Of a DNA stretch of 64,000 bases, positions 36,592-45,166 are shown piece after piece. Every line of letters starts with the position of its first letter. Position 1 is the first letter of the stretch. Below the pieces are notes generated by a model that did no database searches, had not been told where the DNA came from, and saw nothing but the letters and a program-made list of their open reading frames with translations. The stretch covers positions 186,001 through 250,000 of the forward strand of contig NZ_JACLGO010000001.1 of NCBI RefSeq assembly GCF_014219065.1, in the 5' to 3' direction. Made by a program: the position numbers and the translations under genes. This DNA comes from Halopseudomonas xiamenensis. Lineage in GTDB: Bacteria; Pseudomonadota; Gammaproteobacteria; Pseudomonadales; Pseudomonadaceae.

Positions 36592-39266
36592 AGCTCGAAC
36601 AATTGCGCGTCAGCCAGTTCCGGCAGTTTCGCGAGCCGCTGGTCATCGACGGCTTCGACCCCGGATTGAACCTGATCTGCGGCCCCAACGAGTCCGGCAA
36701 GAGCACCCTGGTGCGCGCCATCCGCGCGGCCTTTTTCGAGCGGCACAGTTCCGGCACGCTCACCGACCTGCGACCCTGGGGAGATTCCGCTGCGGCGCCG
36801 GAGGTGGAGTTGCAGTTCAGTCACGGCGACCGGCAGTGGCAGTTGAGCAAGCGCTTTCTGCAGCGCAAGCGCTGCGACCTCAGCGTCGACGGCCAGCGCT
36901 TCAATGGCGACGAAGCGGAGGAACAGCTCGCCGCCATGCTCGGCTTCAATGTGGCTAACCGGGGCGCCAGCAAGGCCGAGCACTGGGGCATACCGGGGCT
37001 GCTGTGGATCGAGCAGGGCATGGGCCAGGAACTGGGCGAGGCGGTCAGTCATGCCGGTGACCATCTGAAAGCGGTGTTGGGCGCCAGTCTGGGGGAAGTC
37101 ACCAGCAGCGGTGGCGACGAGATCACCAGGCAGGTTCGCCTCCAGCTCGACGAGTTGCTCACCGGCACCGGCAAGCCCCGTGGTGACTACAAGGCCAGTG
37201 GCGAACGGATCGCGGCGCTGGATGAGCAACTGCAGGCGCTCGACCAGCGGATTGTCGCCTATCGCCAGCAGGTCGATCGGCTGGGTGAGCTGCGTCAGCA
37301 GCAGGCCCGGGATGAGGCCGACAAGCCCTGGGAGGCGCTGCGGGTGCAGCAGCAGGAGGCCGAGCGCAAGTACGCCGAGGTCCAGCGTCAGGCCGAAGAA
37401 CAGCAGCGCGATCTGCAGGCGCTGGAGCGGGTGCGCAGCCACCGGCAGATAGTGCTGGAGCAGTTGCGCAGCCAGGAGGAACAGGCTAGCGAACTGCAGC
37501 AGCGCCAGGGCAAGCGCCAGCAGTTGCAGCAGCAGCTCGAGCAGCTCGTCGGGCAGCAGGCGGAACTGCTGGCGGCGCGAGATGCTGCACAGGCAGCCTA
37601 CCAGCAGACCCAGCAGCAGGAGCGCCAGGCTCGACAACAGGCCCGCTACCAGACGCTTGAGCGGGAGCGGCAGCAACTGCTGAAACAGCAGCAGCAACTG
37701 CAGCTCAGCCTGGGACAGGCGCGTCAGTTGCAGAACGAACTGGTCGCCCAGCAGCAGGCATTGGCCGCCGTCCGCATCGACGACAGACAGCTGGCGCAGC
37801 TGGAGCAGGTGCACAACCAGCTGCGGGAGCTGGATATTCGCCAGCAGAGCAGCGCCACCCGGTTGCGTTATGAACTGCTGCCCGGCCAGCAGATCAACCT
37901 GGACCAGCAGCAGCTCAGCGGCAGCGATGACCTGCTGCTGCTGCAGGAAACCCAACTGGATATCGCCGGTCTCGGCAAACTGATCATCACCCCCGGCGGC
38001 CAGGACCTGGCCAGACTGGCCCGCGACAGCGAACGCGCCCGGGAGCAATGGCAGGCCCTGTGCGAGGAACTGGGCGTCAGTTCGCTGGACCAGGCGCGGC
38101 AACAGCTGCAGCAGGCCAAGGCGCAGAGCGCCGCCATCCAGGCCAACCGCAAGCTGCTGCTCAGCCACGCGCCGGCCGGTATCGAGGTGCTGGAGCAGGA
38201 ACTGGCCGGTGCGGCTGCGCGCCTGGCCGAGCTGGACCAGGCGCTGGCCGGTCTGGAGCCGCAGTTGGGACAGGCGCCGGTCGATACCGCGGCGGTCGAC
38301 ACCGCGGTGGTGGGCACTGAGGCCGTTGATACAGCCTCGGTTGAGCGAGCATTGCAGCAGGCTGCCGAGAAACTACAGCAGAGCGAAGCCGCCAGCAGCC
38401 GTCACAACGAGCAGCTTATCGGCCTGCGCCAGAGCCTGGCCAGCGCCGAGGAAGAGTGCCGCCTGCTGCAGGCACGCCTGGATGATCCGCAGCGCCAGCA
38501 GCAACAGCACAAGCTCAACGACAACCTGCTGACCCTGCGCGCGGAAGAGGCGCGGCTGCAGCAACGCAGCGACCAGCGTGCCGCACGTATCGCCAGTGCC
38601 AGGCCGGATATCCTCGAACAGGACATCCAGCGCTACCGCAGCAGCGCCGCCCAGCTGGAGCACGGCTTCAACCAGCGCCGCGACGAACTGATCGCCCTGC
38701 AGGCGCGGTTGCAGGGGGAGGGCGCTGACGGGCTGGAGGAGCAACGCGCCTCGCTGGCCACCGAACTGGAAAGCGAGCAACGCCGCTACCGCCAGCTCGA
38801 CCGTCGTGCCCGGGCGTTGACGCTGCTGCACGAACTGCTCAGCGAGAAACGCCAACAGCTGACCCGACGCTTGCAGGCACCGCTGCAGAAACACCTGGAT
38901 CACTACCTGCAACTGCTGTTTCCCCAGGCGACTCTGGAGGTCGACGAGAACCTGATGCCCGGCCGGTTACTACGCCAGGGCCAGGACGCCGGCGAATTCG
39001 ATGCCCTGAGTTTCGGAGCCCGGGAGCAGATGGGACTGATCAGCCGGCTGGCCTATGCCGACCTGCTGCGCGAGGCGGGCCGCCCGACCCTGATCATCCT
39101 CGACGATGCCCTGGTGCACAGCGATCAACCGCGGCTGGGGCAGATGAAACGCATCCTGTTCGACGCTGCCCAGCGGCACCAGGTGCTGCTGTTCAGTTGT
39201 CATCCGGACAAATGGCGGGACATGGGTGTGCCGGTGCGGGAGCTGGAGAGCCTGAAGGTGCAGTGA
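36588..39266 (+). CDS. SbcC/Rad50-like (YhaN-type) AAA ATPase with long coiled coil
   Basis: An 892-residue SMC-like protein. Walker A (CGPNESGKSTLV) is at the N-terminus; the ABC signature LSFGAREQMGL and Walker B LIILDDALVHSD are at the C-terminus. Between them are two very Gln-rich coiled-coil stretches (about 190-430 and 490-770). At the middle is a short beta-like insert (RYELLPGQQINLDQQQ to GKLIITPGGQD) instead of the CxxC zinc hook of Rad50/SbcC. VDTAAVDTAVVGTEAVDTAS in the second coil is an internal repeat. Probably forms a nuclease complex with the upstream gene; a role in repair or phage defence is inference. Confidence 0.83.
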   Translation: MKLEQLRVSQFRQFREPLVIDGFDPGLNLICGPNESGKSTLVRAIRAAFFERHSSGTLTDLRPWGDSAAAPEVELQFSHGDRQWQLSKRFLQRKRCDLSVDGQRFNGDEAEEQLAAMLGFNVANRGASKAEHWGIPGLLWIEQGMGQELGEAVSHAGDHLKAVLGASLGEVTSSGGDEITRQVRLQLDELLTGTGKPRGDYKASGERIAALDEQLQALDQRIVAYRQQVDRLGELRQQQARDEADKPWEALRVQQQEAERKYAEVQRQAEEQQRDLQALERVRSHRQIVLEQLRSQEEQASELQQRQGKRQQLQQQLEQLVGQQAELLAARDAAQAAYQQTQQQERQARQQARYQTLERERQQLLKQQQQLQLSLGQARQLQNELVAQQQALAAVRIDDRQLAQLEQVHNQLRELDIRQQSSATRLRYELLPGQQINLDQQQLSGSDDLLLLQETQLDIAGLGKLIITPGGQDLARLARDSERAREQWQALCEELGVSSLDQARQQLQQAKAQSAAIQANRKLLLSHAPAGIEVLEQELAGAAARLAELDQALAGLEPQLGQAPVDTAAVDTAVVGTEAVDTASVERALQQAAEKLQQSEAASSRHNEQLIGLRQSLASAEEECRLLQARLDDPQRQQQQHKLNDNLLTLRAEEARLQQRSDQRAARIASARPDILEQDIQRYRSSAAQLEHGFNQRRDELIALQARLQGEGADGLEEQRASLATELESEQRRYRQLDRRARALTLLHELLSEKRQQLTRRLQAPLQKHLDHYLQLLFPQATLEVDENLMPGRLLRQGQDAGEFDALSFGAREQMGLISRLAYADLLREAGRPTLIILDDALVHSDQPRLGQMKRILFDAAQRHQVLLFSCHPDKWRDMGVPVRELESLKVQ

Positions 39267-39284
39267 TTCACAAACTCCGCGCTT

Positions 39285-39535
39285 TACGGGTTGTCGAGCC
39301 CCTGCTCGACGACGGCGGATCACCAGCAACACCAATGCTATCTGCCAGCCCGCAGGCGTAGCGCCCGAACGCGGACCGGGGCGCTACACCCCCAGGGGAG
39401 GCGCAGCCCGGGTGTCGGGTTGTTGAGCACCTCGGGCCGCGATCGGCTCGACGACAGCGGACCGCCAGTAACACCAATGCCGCATGCCAACCCACGGGCG
39501 TAGCGCCTGAACGCGGACCGGGGGGGTACATCCCT
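39285..39535. repeat. Two-hairpin repeat array between the SbcC-like gene and ddh
   Basis: Hairpin 2 short form at 39288-39316, hairpin 1 long form at 39355-39393, hairpin 2 medium form (loop with ACCTCGGGCCGCGATCG) at 39417-39460, and a decayed long hairpin 1 at 39498-39535. It fills most of the 384 bp gap; the remaining bases up to ddh hold only a possible promoter. Confidence 0.85.
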
Positions 39536-39560
39536 ATTGAGGGCGCCGGCGCAGTCCCTG

Positions 39561-39618
39561 TTCGATAAAGCTGCATAACAGCCTGTATAATTTCACCTTT
39601 TCCGCCGCTCAACGGCGG
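39561..39618 (+). promoter_or_regulatory. Possible ddh promoter and leader hairpin
   Basis: A consensus -10 TATAAT lies at 39586-39591, with a weak -35-like TTCGAT at 39561-39566. Just downstream CCGCCG-CTCAA-CGGCGG (about 39602-39618) can fold in the leader, about 33 bp ahead of the ddh ATG. Position supports a promoter; the hairpin's role is unknown. Confidence 0.45.
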
Positions 39619-39650
39619 CTATGGCACACAGACAAGGTACAGGTTTTCAT

Positions 39651-40637
39651 ATGCACCCGAGAATCAAGATTGGCATCGCAGGCTACGGCAACCTGGGCAG
39701 AGGCGTGGAAATGGCCATCGCCCAGAGCCCGGACATGGAGCTGGTCGGGGTCTTCACCCGGCGCAACCCGGCCGATGTGCAACTGCTCGACAGCAGCGTT
39801 GCAGTTCATCCCCAGGCCGATATCGAACAGTTCCGTGACCAGATCGACGTGCTGATCCTCTGTGGTGGCTCGAAGAACGACCTGCCGGAGCAGGCCCCGG
39901 CCCTGGCGGCGCTGTTCAATACTGTCGACAGCTTCGACACTCATGCGACCATTCCCGAATACCACGAAGCGGTGGACCGCGCGGCCAGACCGGCTGGCAA
40001 GACCGCACTGATCTCGGTCGGATGGGACCCGGGGCTGTTTTCGCTCAACCGCCTGTACGGCGAAGCCATCCTGCCGGTCGGCAGCACCTACACCTTCTGG
40101 GGCAAGGGTCTGAGCCAGGGGCATTCCGATGCTGTGCGCCGTGTGCCGGGCGTCAAGGCCGGGGTGCAGTACACCATTCCGGCGGACGCTGCCATCGAGC
40201 GGGTACGCAATGGTGAGCTGCCGGAGCTGAGCACCCGGGAAAAGCACAAGCGCGAATGCTACGTGGTGCTGGCCGAAGGTGCCGACGCGGCAGAGGTGGA
40301 GCAGAGTATCGTCAGCATGCCGCACTACTTCGCCGAGTACGACACCAGCGTGACCTTCATCAGCGAGGAAGAACTCAAGCGCGACCATGCTGCGATGCCC
40401 CACGGCGGTATTGTCATGCGCAGCGGCACCTCCGCTGCCGGCACCACCCAGGTGGTGGAGTACACCCTCAAACTGGGCAGCAACCCCGAATTCACCGCCG
40501 CTGTGCTGGTGGCCTATGCACGTGCGACATATCGCCTGAATCGCAGTGGTGTGGTCGGTGCGCAGACCGTGCTGGATGTGGCACCCGGATTGCTGTCGCC
40601 GAAGTCGCCGGCGGATTTGCGTAGGGAGTTGTTGTAG
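39651..40637 (+). CDS. ddh: meso-Diaminopimelate D-dehydrogenase
   Basis: A 328-residue NADPH enzyme that aminates L-tetrahydrodipicolinate directly to meso-DAP, the one-step variant of lysine/peptidoglycan precursor synthesis. The cofactor motif is KIGIAGYGNLGRGVE. FTRRNP, VDSFDTHATIPEY, SVGWDPGLFSLNRLYGEA, TFWGKGLSQGHSDAVRRVPGV and the C-terminal ARATYRLN segment match the Ddh family. ATG at 39651 gives this N-terminus. Most Pseudomonas use the succinylase route, so the gene is unusual here; it is bounded by repeats on both sides. Confidence 0.88.
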   Translation: MHPRIKIGIAGYGNLGRGVEMAIAQSPDMELVGVFTRRNPADVQLLDSSVAVHPQADIEQFRDQIDVLILCGGSKNDLPEQAPALAALFNTVDSFDTHATIPEYHEAVDRAARPAGKTALISVGWDPGLFSLNRLYGEAILPVGSTYTFWGKGLSQGHSDAVRRVPGVKAGVQYTIPADAAIERVRNGELPELSTREKHKRECYVVLAEGADAAEVEQSIVSMPHYFAEYDTSVTFISEEELKRDHAAMPHGGIVMRSGTSAAGTTQVVEYTLKLGSNPEFTAAVLVAYARATYRLNRSGVVGAQTVLDVAPGLLSPKSPADLRRELL

Positions 40638-40675
40638 GGCTGGGTGTTTTGTCTGGCGGGGAGCTGGTTACATGT

Positions 40676-40703
40676 GCTTCCTGCTTCCTGCTTCCTGCTT
40701 CCT
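40676..40703. repeat. Heptanucleotide tandem repeat (GCTTCCT x4)
   Basis: Four perfect tandem copies of GCTTCCT, followed by an imperfect fifth (GCTTTCC). It lies downstream of ddh at the left edge of the inverted GC-rich repeat. Confidence 0.85.
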
Positions 40704-40708
40704 GCTTT

Positions 40709-40972
40709 CCCCCCTCTCCCCCGGCCCCTCTCCCGCGAGGGGCGAGGGGTGACTCGCGCTTGGCATACCGTGTGCTTCCTGCTCGAACCGGTGCTGGGCT
40801 GCGCCTTGAGTGTTGACTTACCTTCAGTGTAAACATTTTGGTTGCGACTCACTCACTCTGCGCGCTTTGTAGTGGTATCGGCAACAACCGCATTACTGCA
40901 GAACAAACTCGCAACCTCAGACGCGAGTCACCCCTCGCCCCTTGCGGGAGAGGGGCCGGGGGAGAGGGGGAG
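40709..40972. repeat. Inverted GC-rich repeats bounding a 150-bp core (MITE-like)
   Basis: The left arm (about 40709-40765) reads CCCTCTCCCCCGGCCCCTCT then a CGCGAGGGGCGAGGGG part. The right arm (about 40916-40972) is its near-perfect reverse complement, ending in the same GACTCGCG word. About 150 bp of AT-richer DNA lie between. A third, interrupted copy is at 62571-62700. The 353 bp ddh-nnrS gap contains no convincing gene. Confidence 0.7.
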
Positions 40973-40990
40973 CCAACCCCAACCCAACCC

Positions 40991-42166
40991 TCACCCCTGC
41001 CGCCCGTCCGGTCTCGGCGCCAGCAGGATCGGTGCGTAATGCCACACGAACAACCCGAACGCCACCGCCCAGCACAAGCTGGCCAGCCAGAAGCCGGTCA
41101 GTGGCATGGGAATAGTCAGCCATACGCGCAGCGGTACCGCCAGGTTGATCAGGATGAACGCCACACTCATGGCCGCGGCCGGTTGCAGAGGGCGGCCGGT
41201 GTGGCCCAGGCTGACGCGGGAGATCATGGCCAGGATCATGCCGCTCATGCCGCCGATAACCAGCAGGTGGATGGCCTGGCTAAAGCCGAGTAGCCAGCCG
41301 CCGTGCCACAGTGCCATGGCGATCATCGCCAGCGCCAGCCAGGCGTAGGACAGATGCAGGGACCAGAGCAGCGGTACGGTCCAGATGCGCGGGTGGTGCC
41401 AGCGCAGCAGGCGTACGATATGCCCCAGGCCCAGCAGCAGATAGATAGGTGCCTGCCATAGCGACGGTCGCAGGCCGATACCGCTGAGCATCAGCAGGGC
41501 GACGAAGATGCTGCCGGCCATGAGCAGGTTGTCCAGGCGGGGTATTGCCTGCACCTGTTCGTTCAGGCCCAGGCCGCGCTGGGTAAAGAATGGAATCACC
41601 CGACCGCCGATCAACCCCATCAGTCCGGCGATCAACCACAGTGCGGCGACCGCGCCATGGCGCTGCAGGGCGAAATCATCCTGGGCCAGGCCGAGCAGGG
41701 CCAGCAGGTTGCACAGGGTCAGGAGCAGCAGCATGACCACGATCGGATAGTTGCGTGCCTGGCGGGCCAGCCATAGCGAGCGACCGATGGCCAGGGCTAC
41801 CAGCGGCAGGAACAGCAGGTCGACCGGAAACAACAGCCAGAGCGGGGCGTTGAACAGCCACAGCAGGCGCCCGGCCAACCACAGTGCAGCCAGCAGCAGC
41901 ACCGGCATGCCGGTCAGGGCCGGCACGCCGGTCCAGGCCTGGATGGCGGTCAGCAGGAAGCCGGCGACGATGGCGATACCGAAGCCGAAGATCATTTCAT
42001 GCCGATGCCAGGTCAGCCAGCCACCGGCCGGAGTCAGGTCGACATGGCCGAACAGCGCGGCAATCCACAGCGGCACGGCAAGCACGGCGAACAGGCTGCC
42101 TGCCAGGAACATCGGGCGAAAGCCCAGGGCAAACAGCACGGGTAAGGCGGTACGACGGTCCTGCAT
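40991..42166 (-). CDS. nnrS: NnrS family haem/copper membrane protein
   Basis: A 391-residue polytopic membrane protein with about 12 hydrophobic helices. NnrS signatures are the N-terminal LFALGFRPMFLAGSLFA, WHRHEMIFGFGIAIVAGFLLTA, GGRVIPFFTQRG and HLLVIGGMSGMILAMISRVSLGHTGR. NnrS proteins protect against nitrosative stress and are usually in NO-responsive regulons. ATG at 42166 has CAGGAG upstream. It is divergent from the small membrane protein at 42257; CGGGCA-AAC-TGCCCG near 42210 in the spacer is a possible operator. Confidence 0.92.
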   Translation of the reverse strand: MQDRRTALPVLFALGFRPMFLAGSLFAVLAVPLWIAALFGHVDLTPAGGWLTWHRHEMIFGFGIAIVAGFLLTAIQAWTGVPALTGMPVLLLAALWLAGRLLWLFNAPLWLLFPVDLLFLPLVALAIGRSLWLARQARNYPIVVMLLLLTLCNLLALLGLAQDDFALQRHGAVAALWLIAGLMGLIGGRVIPFFTQRGLGLNEQVQAIPRLDNLLMAGSIFVALLMLSGIGLRPSLWQAPIYLLLGLGHIVRLLRWHHPRIWTVPLLWSLHLSYAWLALAMIAMALWHGGWLLGFSQAIHLLVIGGMSGMILAMISRVSLGHTGRPLQPAAAMSVAFILINLAVPLRVWLTIPMPLTGFWLASLCWAVAFGLFVWHYAPILLAPRPDGRQG

Positions 42167-42256
42167 GAAAATCTCCTGATTGCTTGATATGCTTTTTGCG
42201 CTGGCCGCTCGGGCAAACTGCCCGGTTGGCATCCTGTTGAACGACTGGAAAACCCC

Positions 42257-42691
42257 ATGACCTATCTACTGATCAAGACACTGCATCTGCTCGCTGCCAT
42301 GGCCTTCGTCGGCACGTTGTTCTTCCAGGTGCTGATTCTGGCACCCGCCGGACGACGCCTGGATGCCTCGGTACGCGGTCCGGTCAGCCAGGCTCTCGGT
42401 CAGCAGGCGCGGCGGGTCATCCATGTGGTTGCCATCGTCCTCTATGGTGCCGGCCTGACCCTGGCCTGGCCGTACCGCAGCCTGCTGGCCAATCCGCTGT
42501 CCAGTCACTTCGCCACCCTGCTCAGCCTGAAGATCCTGCTGGCGCTGCTGATCATAGGTCATTACGCGGCGCTGATCTTCCTGCGTCGCAGCCAGCGCAT
42601 CACCGAGCGTGGCATGCATCTGCTGAATGTCAGCCTGCTGGTGCATGCAGTGCTGCTGGTGATCTGCGCCAAGAGCATGTTCGTCCTATAG
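42257..42691 (+). CDS. Small four-helix membrane protein (CopD/DUF2269-like)
   Basis: A 144-residue protein with four hydrophobic helices. The N-terminal LLIKTLHLLAAMAFVGTLFF pattern (His in helix 1) and the His in LIIGHYAALIF resemble CopD-type or DUF2269 proteins that may bind haem or copper. It lies between nnrS and the RIC-type gene, so a role in NO or metal stress is suggested only by context. The 3' ends of this gene and the RIC-type gene overlap by 6 bp. Confidence 0.75.
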   Translation: MTYLLIKTLHLLAAMAFVGTLFFQVLILAPAGRRLDASVRGPVSQALGQQARRVIHVVAIVLYGAGLTLAWPYRSLLANPLSSHFATLLSLKILLALLIIGHYAALIFLRRSQRITERGMHLLNVSLLVHAVLLVICAKSMFVL

Positions 42692-43240
42692 CAGCTCCCC
42701 GGCCGCCGGGCCAACGAACAGCACCTCGTTCTCCAGCTGGATGTGCCGGGTCAGGTCCCGGCAGAACTCGTCCAGCCCGCGATACAGCGTCTGCCAGGTA
42801 TTGCAGGCATGCAAAGGCGCGGTTATCCGGTTGGTCAGCGCATACAGCTGGTCCAGCGCCTGGCCGTGCTGGTCGTGCTCGAAGCGCATCACGCTGATCG
42901 GCCCGCGTGACAGGTTGTGCTCGCCGCGCAGCAGCATCGGGAAAAGAATCTGCTCCTCCTTGGCCATATGGCTTTCCAGTGCCTGATGCATATCCGAGAG
43001 GTGATCGGCCAAGCCGTTCGGGCATTGCGGGTGGTCGCCATGCACCTGTTCGACGCGGCGGGCCAGGCGGATCAGCTCCGGCAACTGCTCGCGGTGGCGC
43101 TGGTGGTAGCACGTCAGGATATGCTGGATCAGCTCATCGGCCGGTGCATCCTGCCAGTCGTCTATCCGGGTATCGACCGCTGCTGGTACGGCGTTGGGCG
43201 GATGTGGCTGGAGGGTGGAATCGGAAAGGGGACGAGACAT
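42686..43240 (-). CDS. RIC/YtfE-type di-iron (hemerythrin-like) NO-stress protein
   Basis: A 184-residue hemerythrin-like protein. Iron-ligand residues are visible in YHQRHREQLPEL, VHGDHPQCP, SHMAKEEQILFPMLLRGE, MRFEHDQHGQALD and RHIQLENEVLF. This is the YtfE/ScdA/NorA/DnrN family, which repairs or protects iron centres under NO. It is shorter than typical YtfE (~220), lacking the separate N-terminal ScdA domain. ATG at 43240 has GGAG 9 bp upstream. A perfect sigma-54 promoter precedes it, and a NorR gene is divergent. Confidence 0.88.
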   Translation of the reverse strand: MSRPLSDSTLQPHPPNAVPAAVDTRIDDWQDAPADELIQHILTCYHQRHREQLPELIRLARRVEQVHGDHPQCPNGLADHLSDMHQALESHMAKEEQILFPMLLRGEHNLSRGPISVMRFEHDQHGQALDQLYALTNRITAPLHACNTWQTLYRGLDEFCRDLTRHIQLENEVLFVGPAAGELL

Positions 43241-43285
43241 GTTGGTAGGCTCCAATGAATGGCTGGATACTGCCCTTGATCTAAA

Positions 43286-43300
43286 GCAACCTGTGTGCCA
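43286..43300 (-). promoter_or_regulatory. Sigma-54 promoter of the RIC-type gene
   Basis: On the minus strand the sequence is TGGCAC-ACAGG-TTGC, an exact -24/-12 match. It predicts a transcript start near 43275, 35 bp ahead of the RIC ATG. Confidence 0.88.
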
Positions 43301-43339
43301 TGCATAACTAATTGAAACTTAAAGAGAATAAATTTAATT

Positions 43340-43397
43340 GGTTGTTTGTACCCGATTGCGTTATGGTTCTCTCAACCACGCGAGGGTATATCCAACC
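43340..43397. promoter_or_regulatory. Three NorR operators (GGT-N7-ACC)
   Basis: GGTTGTTTGTACC at 43340-43352, GGTTCTCTCAACC at 43365-43377 and GGTATATCCAACC at 43385-43397 all match GGT-N7-ACC. Start-to-start spacings are 25 and 20 bp. The centres lie about 48, 73 and 93 bp upstream of the -24 element of the RIC promoter, and the last site touches the norR start codon. Confidence 0.85.
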
Positions 43398-44924
43398 ATG
43401 ATTGAAGACTTTCTCCTGCCGGACCTGGTGGCTGAACTGCCGGCAGCCATTCGTTTGCAGCGTCTGGTGCAGGTGCTGCGCGAGAGTTTTGGCTGTGGCG
43501 CCGTGGTGCTGCTGCAGCGTGAGGATGACTGCCTGCGCCCGGTAGCGGCGGTCGGACTGGTACAGGACGCGCTGGGGCGGCGCTTCGATATAGCTCGCCA
43601 ACCACGTCTGGCGGCCCTGTTGTCGCGGCGCGAGATCACCTGGTTCGAATCCGACAGCCCTTTACCCGACCCCTACGACGGCCTGCTCGATGAAACCCCC
43701 GGCGAACCGCTGCCGGTGCATGATTGCATGGGTGTGAGCCTGTATGTGCAAGGCGACCTGTGGGGCGCCCTGACCCTGGATGCGTTGAATGCCGGCACCT
43801 TCGACGAGCGTGCCCGGCAGAAGCTGCAGCGCCTGTTGCCGCTGGTCGAGGCGCTGCTGCGGGTGACCCGGTTGGAGCAGGAGAACCGTGCCCTGCGCAT
43901 GGTCCGTGCCGATGACCACCGCGCGCTGCCCGGTCTGCAGCAGCACGGCATCGTCGGCCACAGCCCGGCGGTGACGCGCCTGCTGGACGAGCTGGCGGTG
44001 GTGGCCGATTCGGACCTGACTGTGCTGATCACCGGCGAAACCGGGGTCGGCAAGGAGCTGTTCGCCCATTGGCTGCACCGGCACTCGCCGCGTGCCGACA
44101 AGCCGCTGGTGCAGGTCAACTGCGCGGCGCTGCCTGAATCGCTGGCCGAGAGCGAGCTGTTCGGACACGTCAAGGGCGCCTTCTCCGGGGCCAGCAGCGA
44201 CCGGGCAGGGCGCTTCGACGCAGCCAATGGTGGCACGCTGTTTCTCGACGAAGTGGGTGAATTGCCGCTGCATGTGCAGGCCAAGCTGCTGCGCACCCTG
44301 CAAAATGGCGAAATCCAACGCCTGGGCGCCGACCAGCCGCTGCGGGTGGATGTGCGCATCATCGCCGCGACCAACCGCAACCTGGCCGACTCGGTAGCCA
44401 AGGGCGACTTCCGCGCCGACCTCTACCATCGCCTGTCGGTCTATCCGGTGCCGGTACCGCCGCTGCGCGAGCGCGGTAACGATGCGTTGCTGCTGGCCGG
44501 GCACTTCCTGGAACTCAATCGCGCCCGTCTCGGGGTGCGCAGCCTGCGGCTGTCGCCGGACGCCGAACAGGCCCTGCTCAACTATGACTGGCCAGGCAAC
44601 GTGCGCGAGCTGGAACACGTCATCAGCCGCGCGGCGATCAAGGCCCTGGGACGCAATGGCTCGCGTCAGGCGATGCTGTCGCTGGACGCTTCGCTGCTGG
44701 ACATCCCGATTGGTGGCACCAGCGCCCCGACCGGAATGGACACAGCGGCCGCACCCGATGCCGAGGATATCCAGCCACTGCGCCTGAGTGTCGAGGCCTG
44801 CCAGCGCGAGCAGATCCGCCAGGCGCTGGCTGCCGTCGATGACAACTGGAGCGCGGCCGCCCGGCTGCTGGAGCTGGATGCGAGCAACCTGCACAAGCTG
44901 GCGCGGCGGTTGGGGCTGAAATAA
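43398..44924 (+). CDS. norR: NorR-type sigma-54 activator (first copy)
   Basis: A 508-residue NO-responsive enhancer-binding protein. An N-terminal GAF domain (about 20-160) is followed by an AAA+ domain with Walker [17 protein letters not shown], the sigma-54 contact loop GAFSGA (usual form GAFTGA), Walker [12 protein letters not shown] and the R-finger region. The C-terminal Fis-type helix-turn-helix is NWSAAARLLELDASNLHKLARRLGLK, close to E. coli NorR. ATG at 43398 fits the GAF start better than the longer frame. It is divergent from its likely target, the RIC-type gene. Confidence 0.9.
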   Translation: MIEDFLLPDLVAELPAAIRLQRLVQVLRESFGCGAVVLLQREDDCLRPVAAVGLVQDALGRRFDIARQPRLAALLSRREITWFESDSPLPDPYDGLLDETPGEPLPVHDCMGVSLYVQGDLWGALTLDALNAGTFDERARQKLQRLLPLVEALLRVTRLEQENRALRMVRADDHRALPGLQQHGIVGHSPAVTRLLDELAVVADSDLTVLITGETGVGKELFAHWLHRHSPRADKPLVQVNCAALPESLAESELFGHVKGAFSGASSDRAGRFDAANGGTLFLDEVGELPLHVQAKLLRTLQNGEIQRLGADQPLRVDVRIIAATNRNLADSVAKGDFRADLYHRLSVYPVPVPPLRERGNDALLLAGHFLELNRARLGVRSLRLSPDAEQALLNYDWPGNVRELEHVISRAAIKALGRNGSRQAMLSLDASLLDIPIGGTSAPTGMDTAAAPDAEDIQPLRLSVEACQREQIRQALAAVDDNWSAAARLLELDASNLHKLARRLGLK

Positions 44925-45166
44925 CCGTTCTGGAAAGCCCATGCCGGTATGGCCTTCCGCCTCAGGCCACAGCGGCGCGGGCTGCCCTCCAAGCCCGCAA
45001 TCCGAGGCCATTGCAAGCCTTGGGTCACCCATTTGGGTGGTGCCTTTGTAGGGTGATATCAGCGTAGTTTATGTGGCGGCAGATCATATGCCGTCTCGAC
45101 TATGCTCATGAATGCGCTGGGCCGCTCGCGCCCAGGTAGCTATTACAAAAACAATGGAGGTTTACC

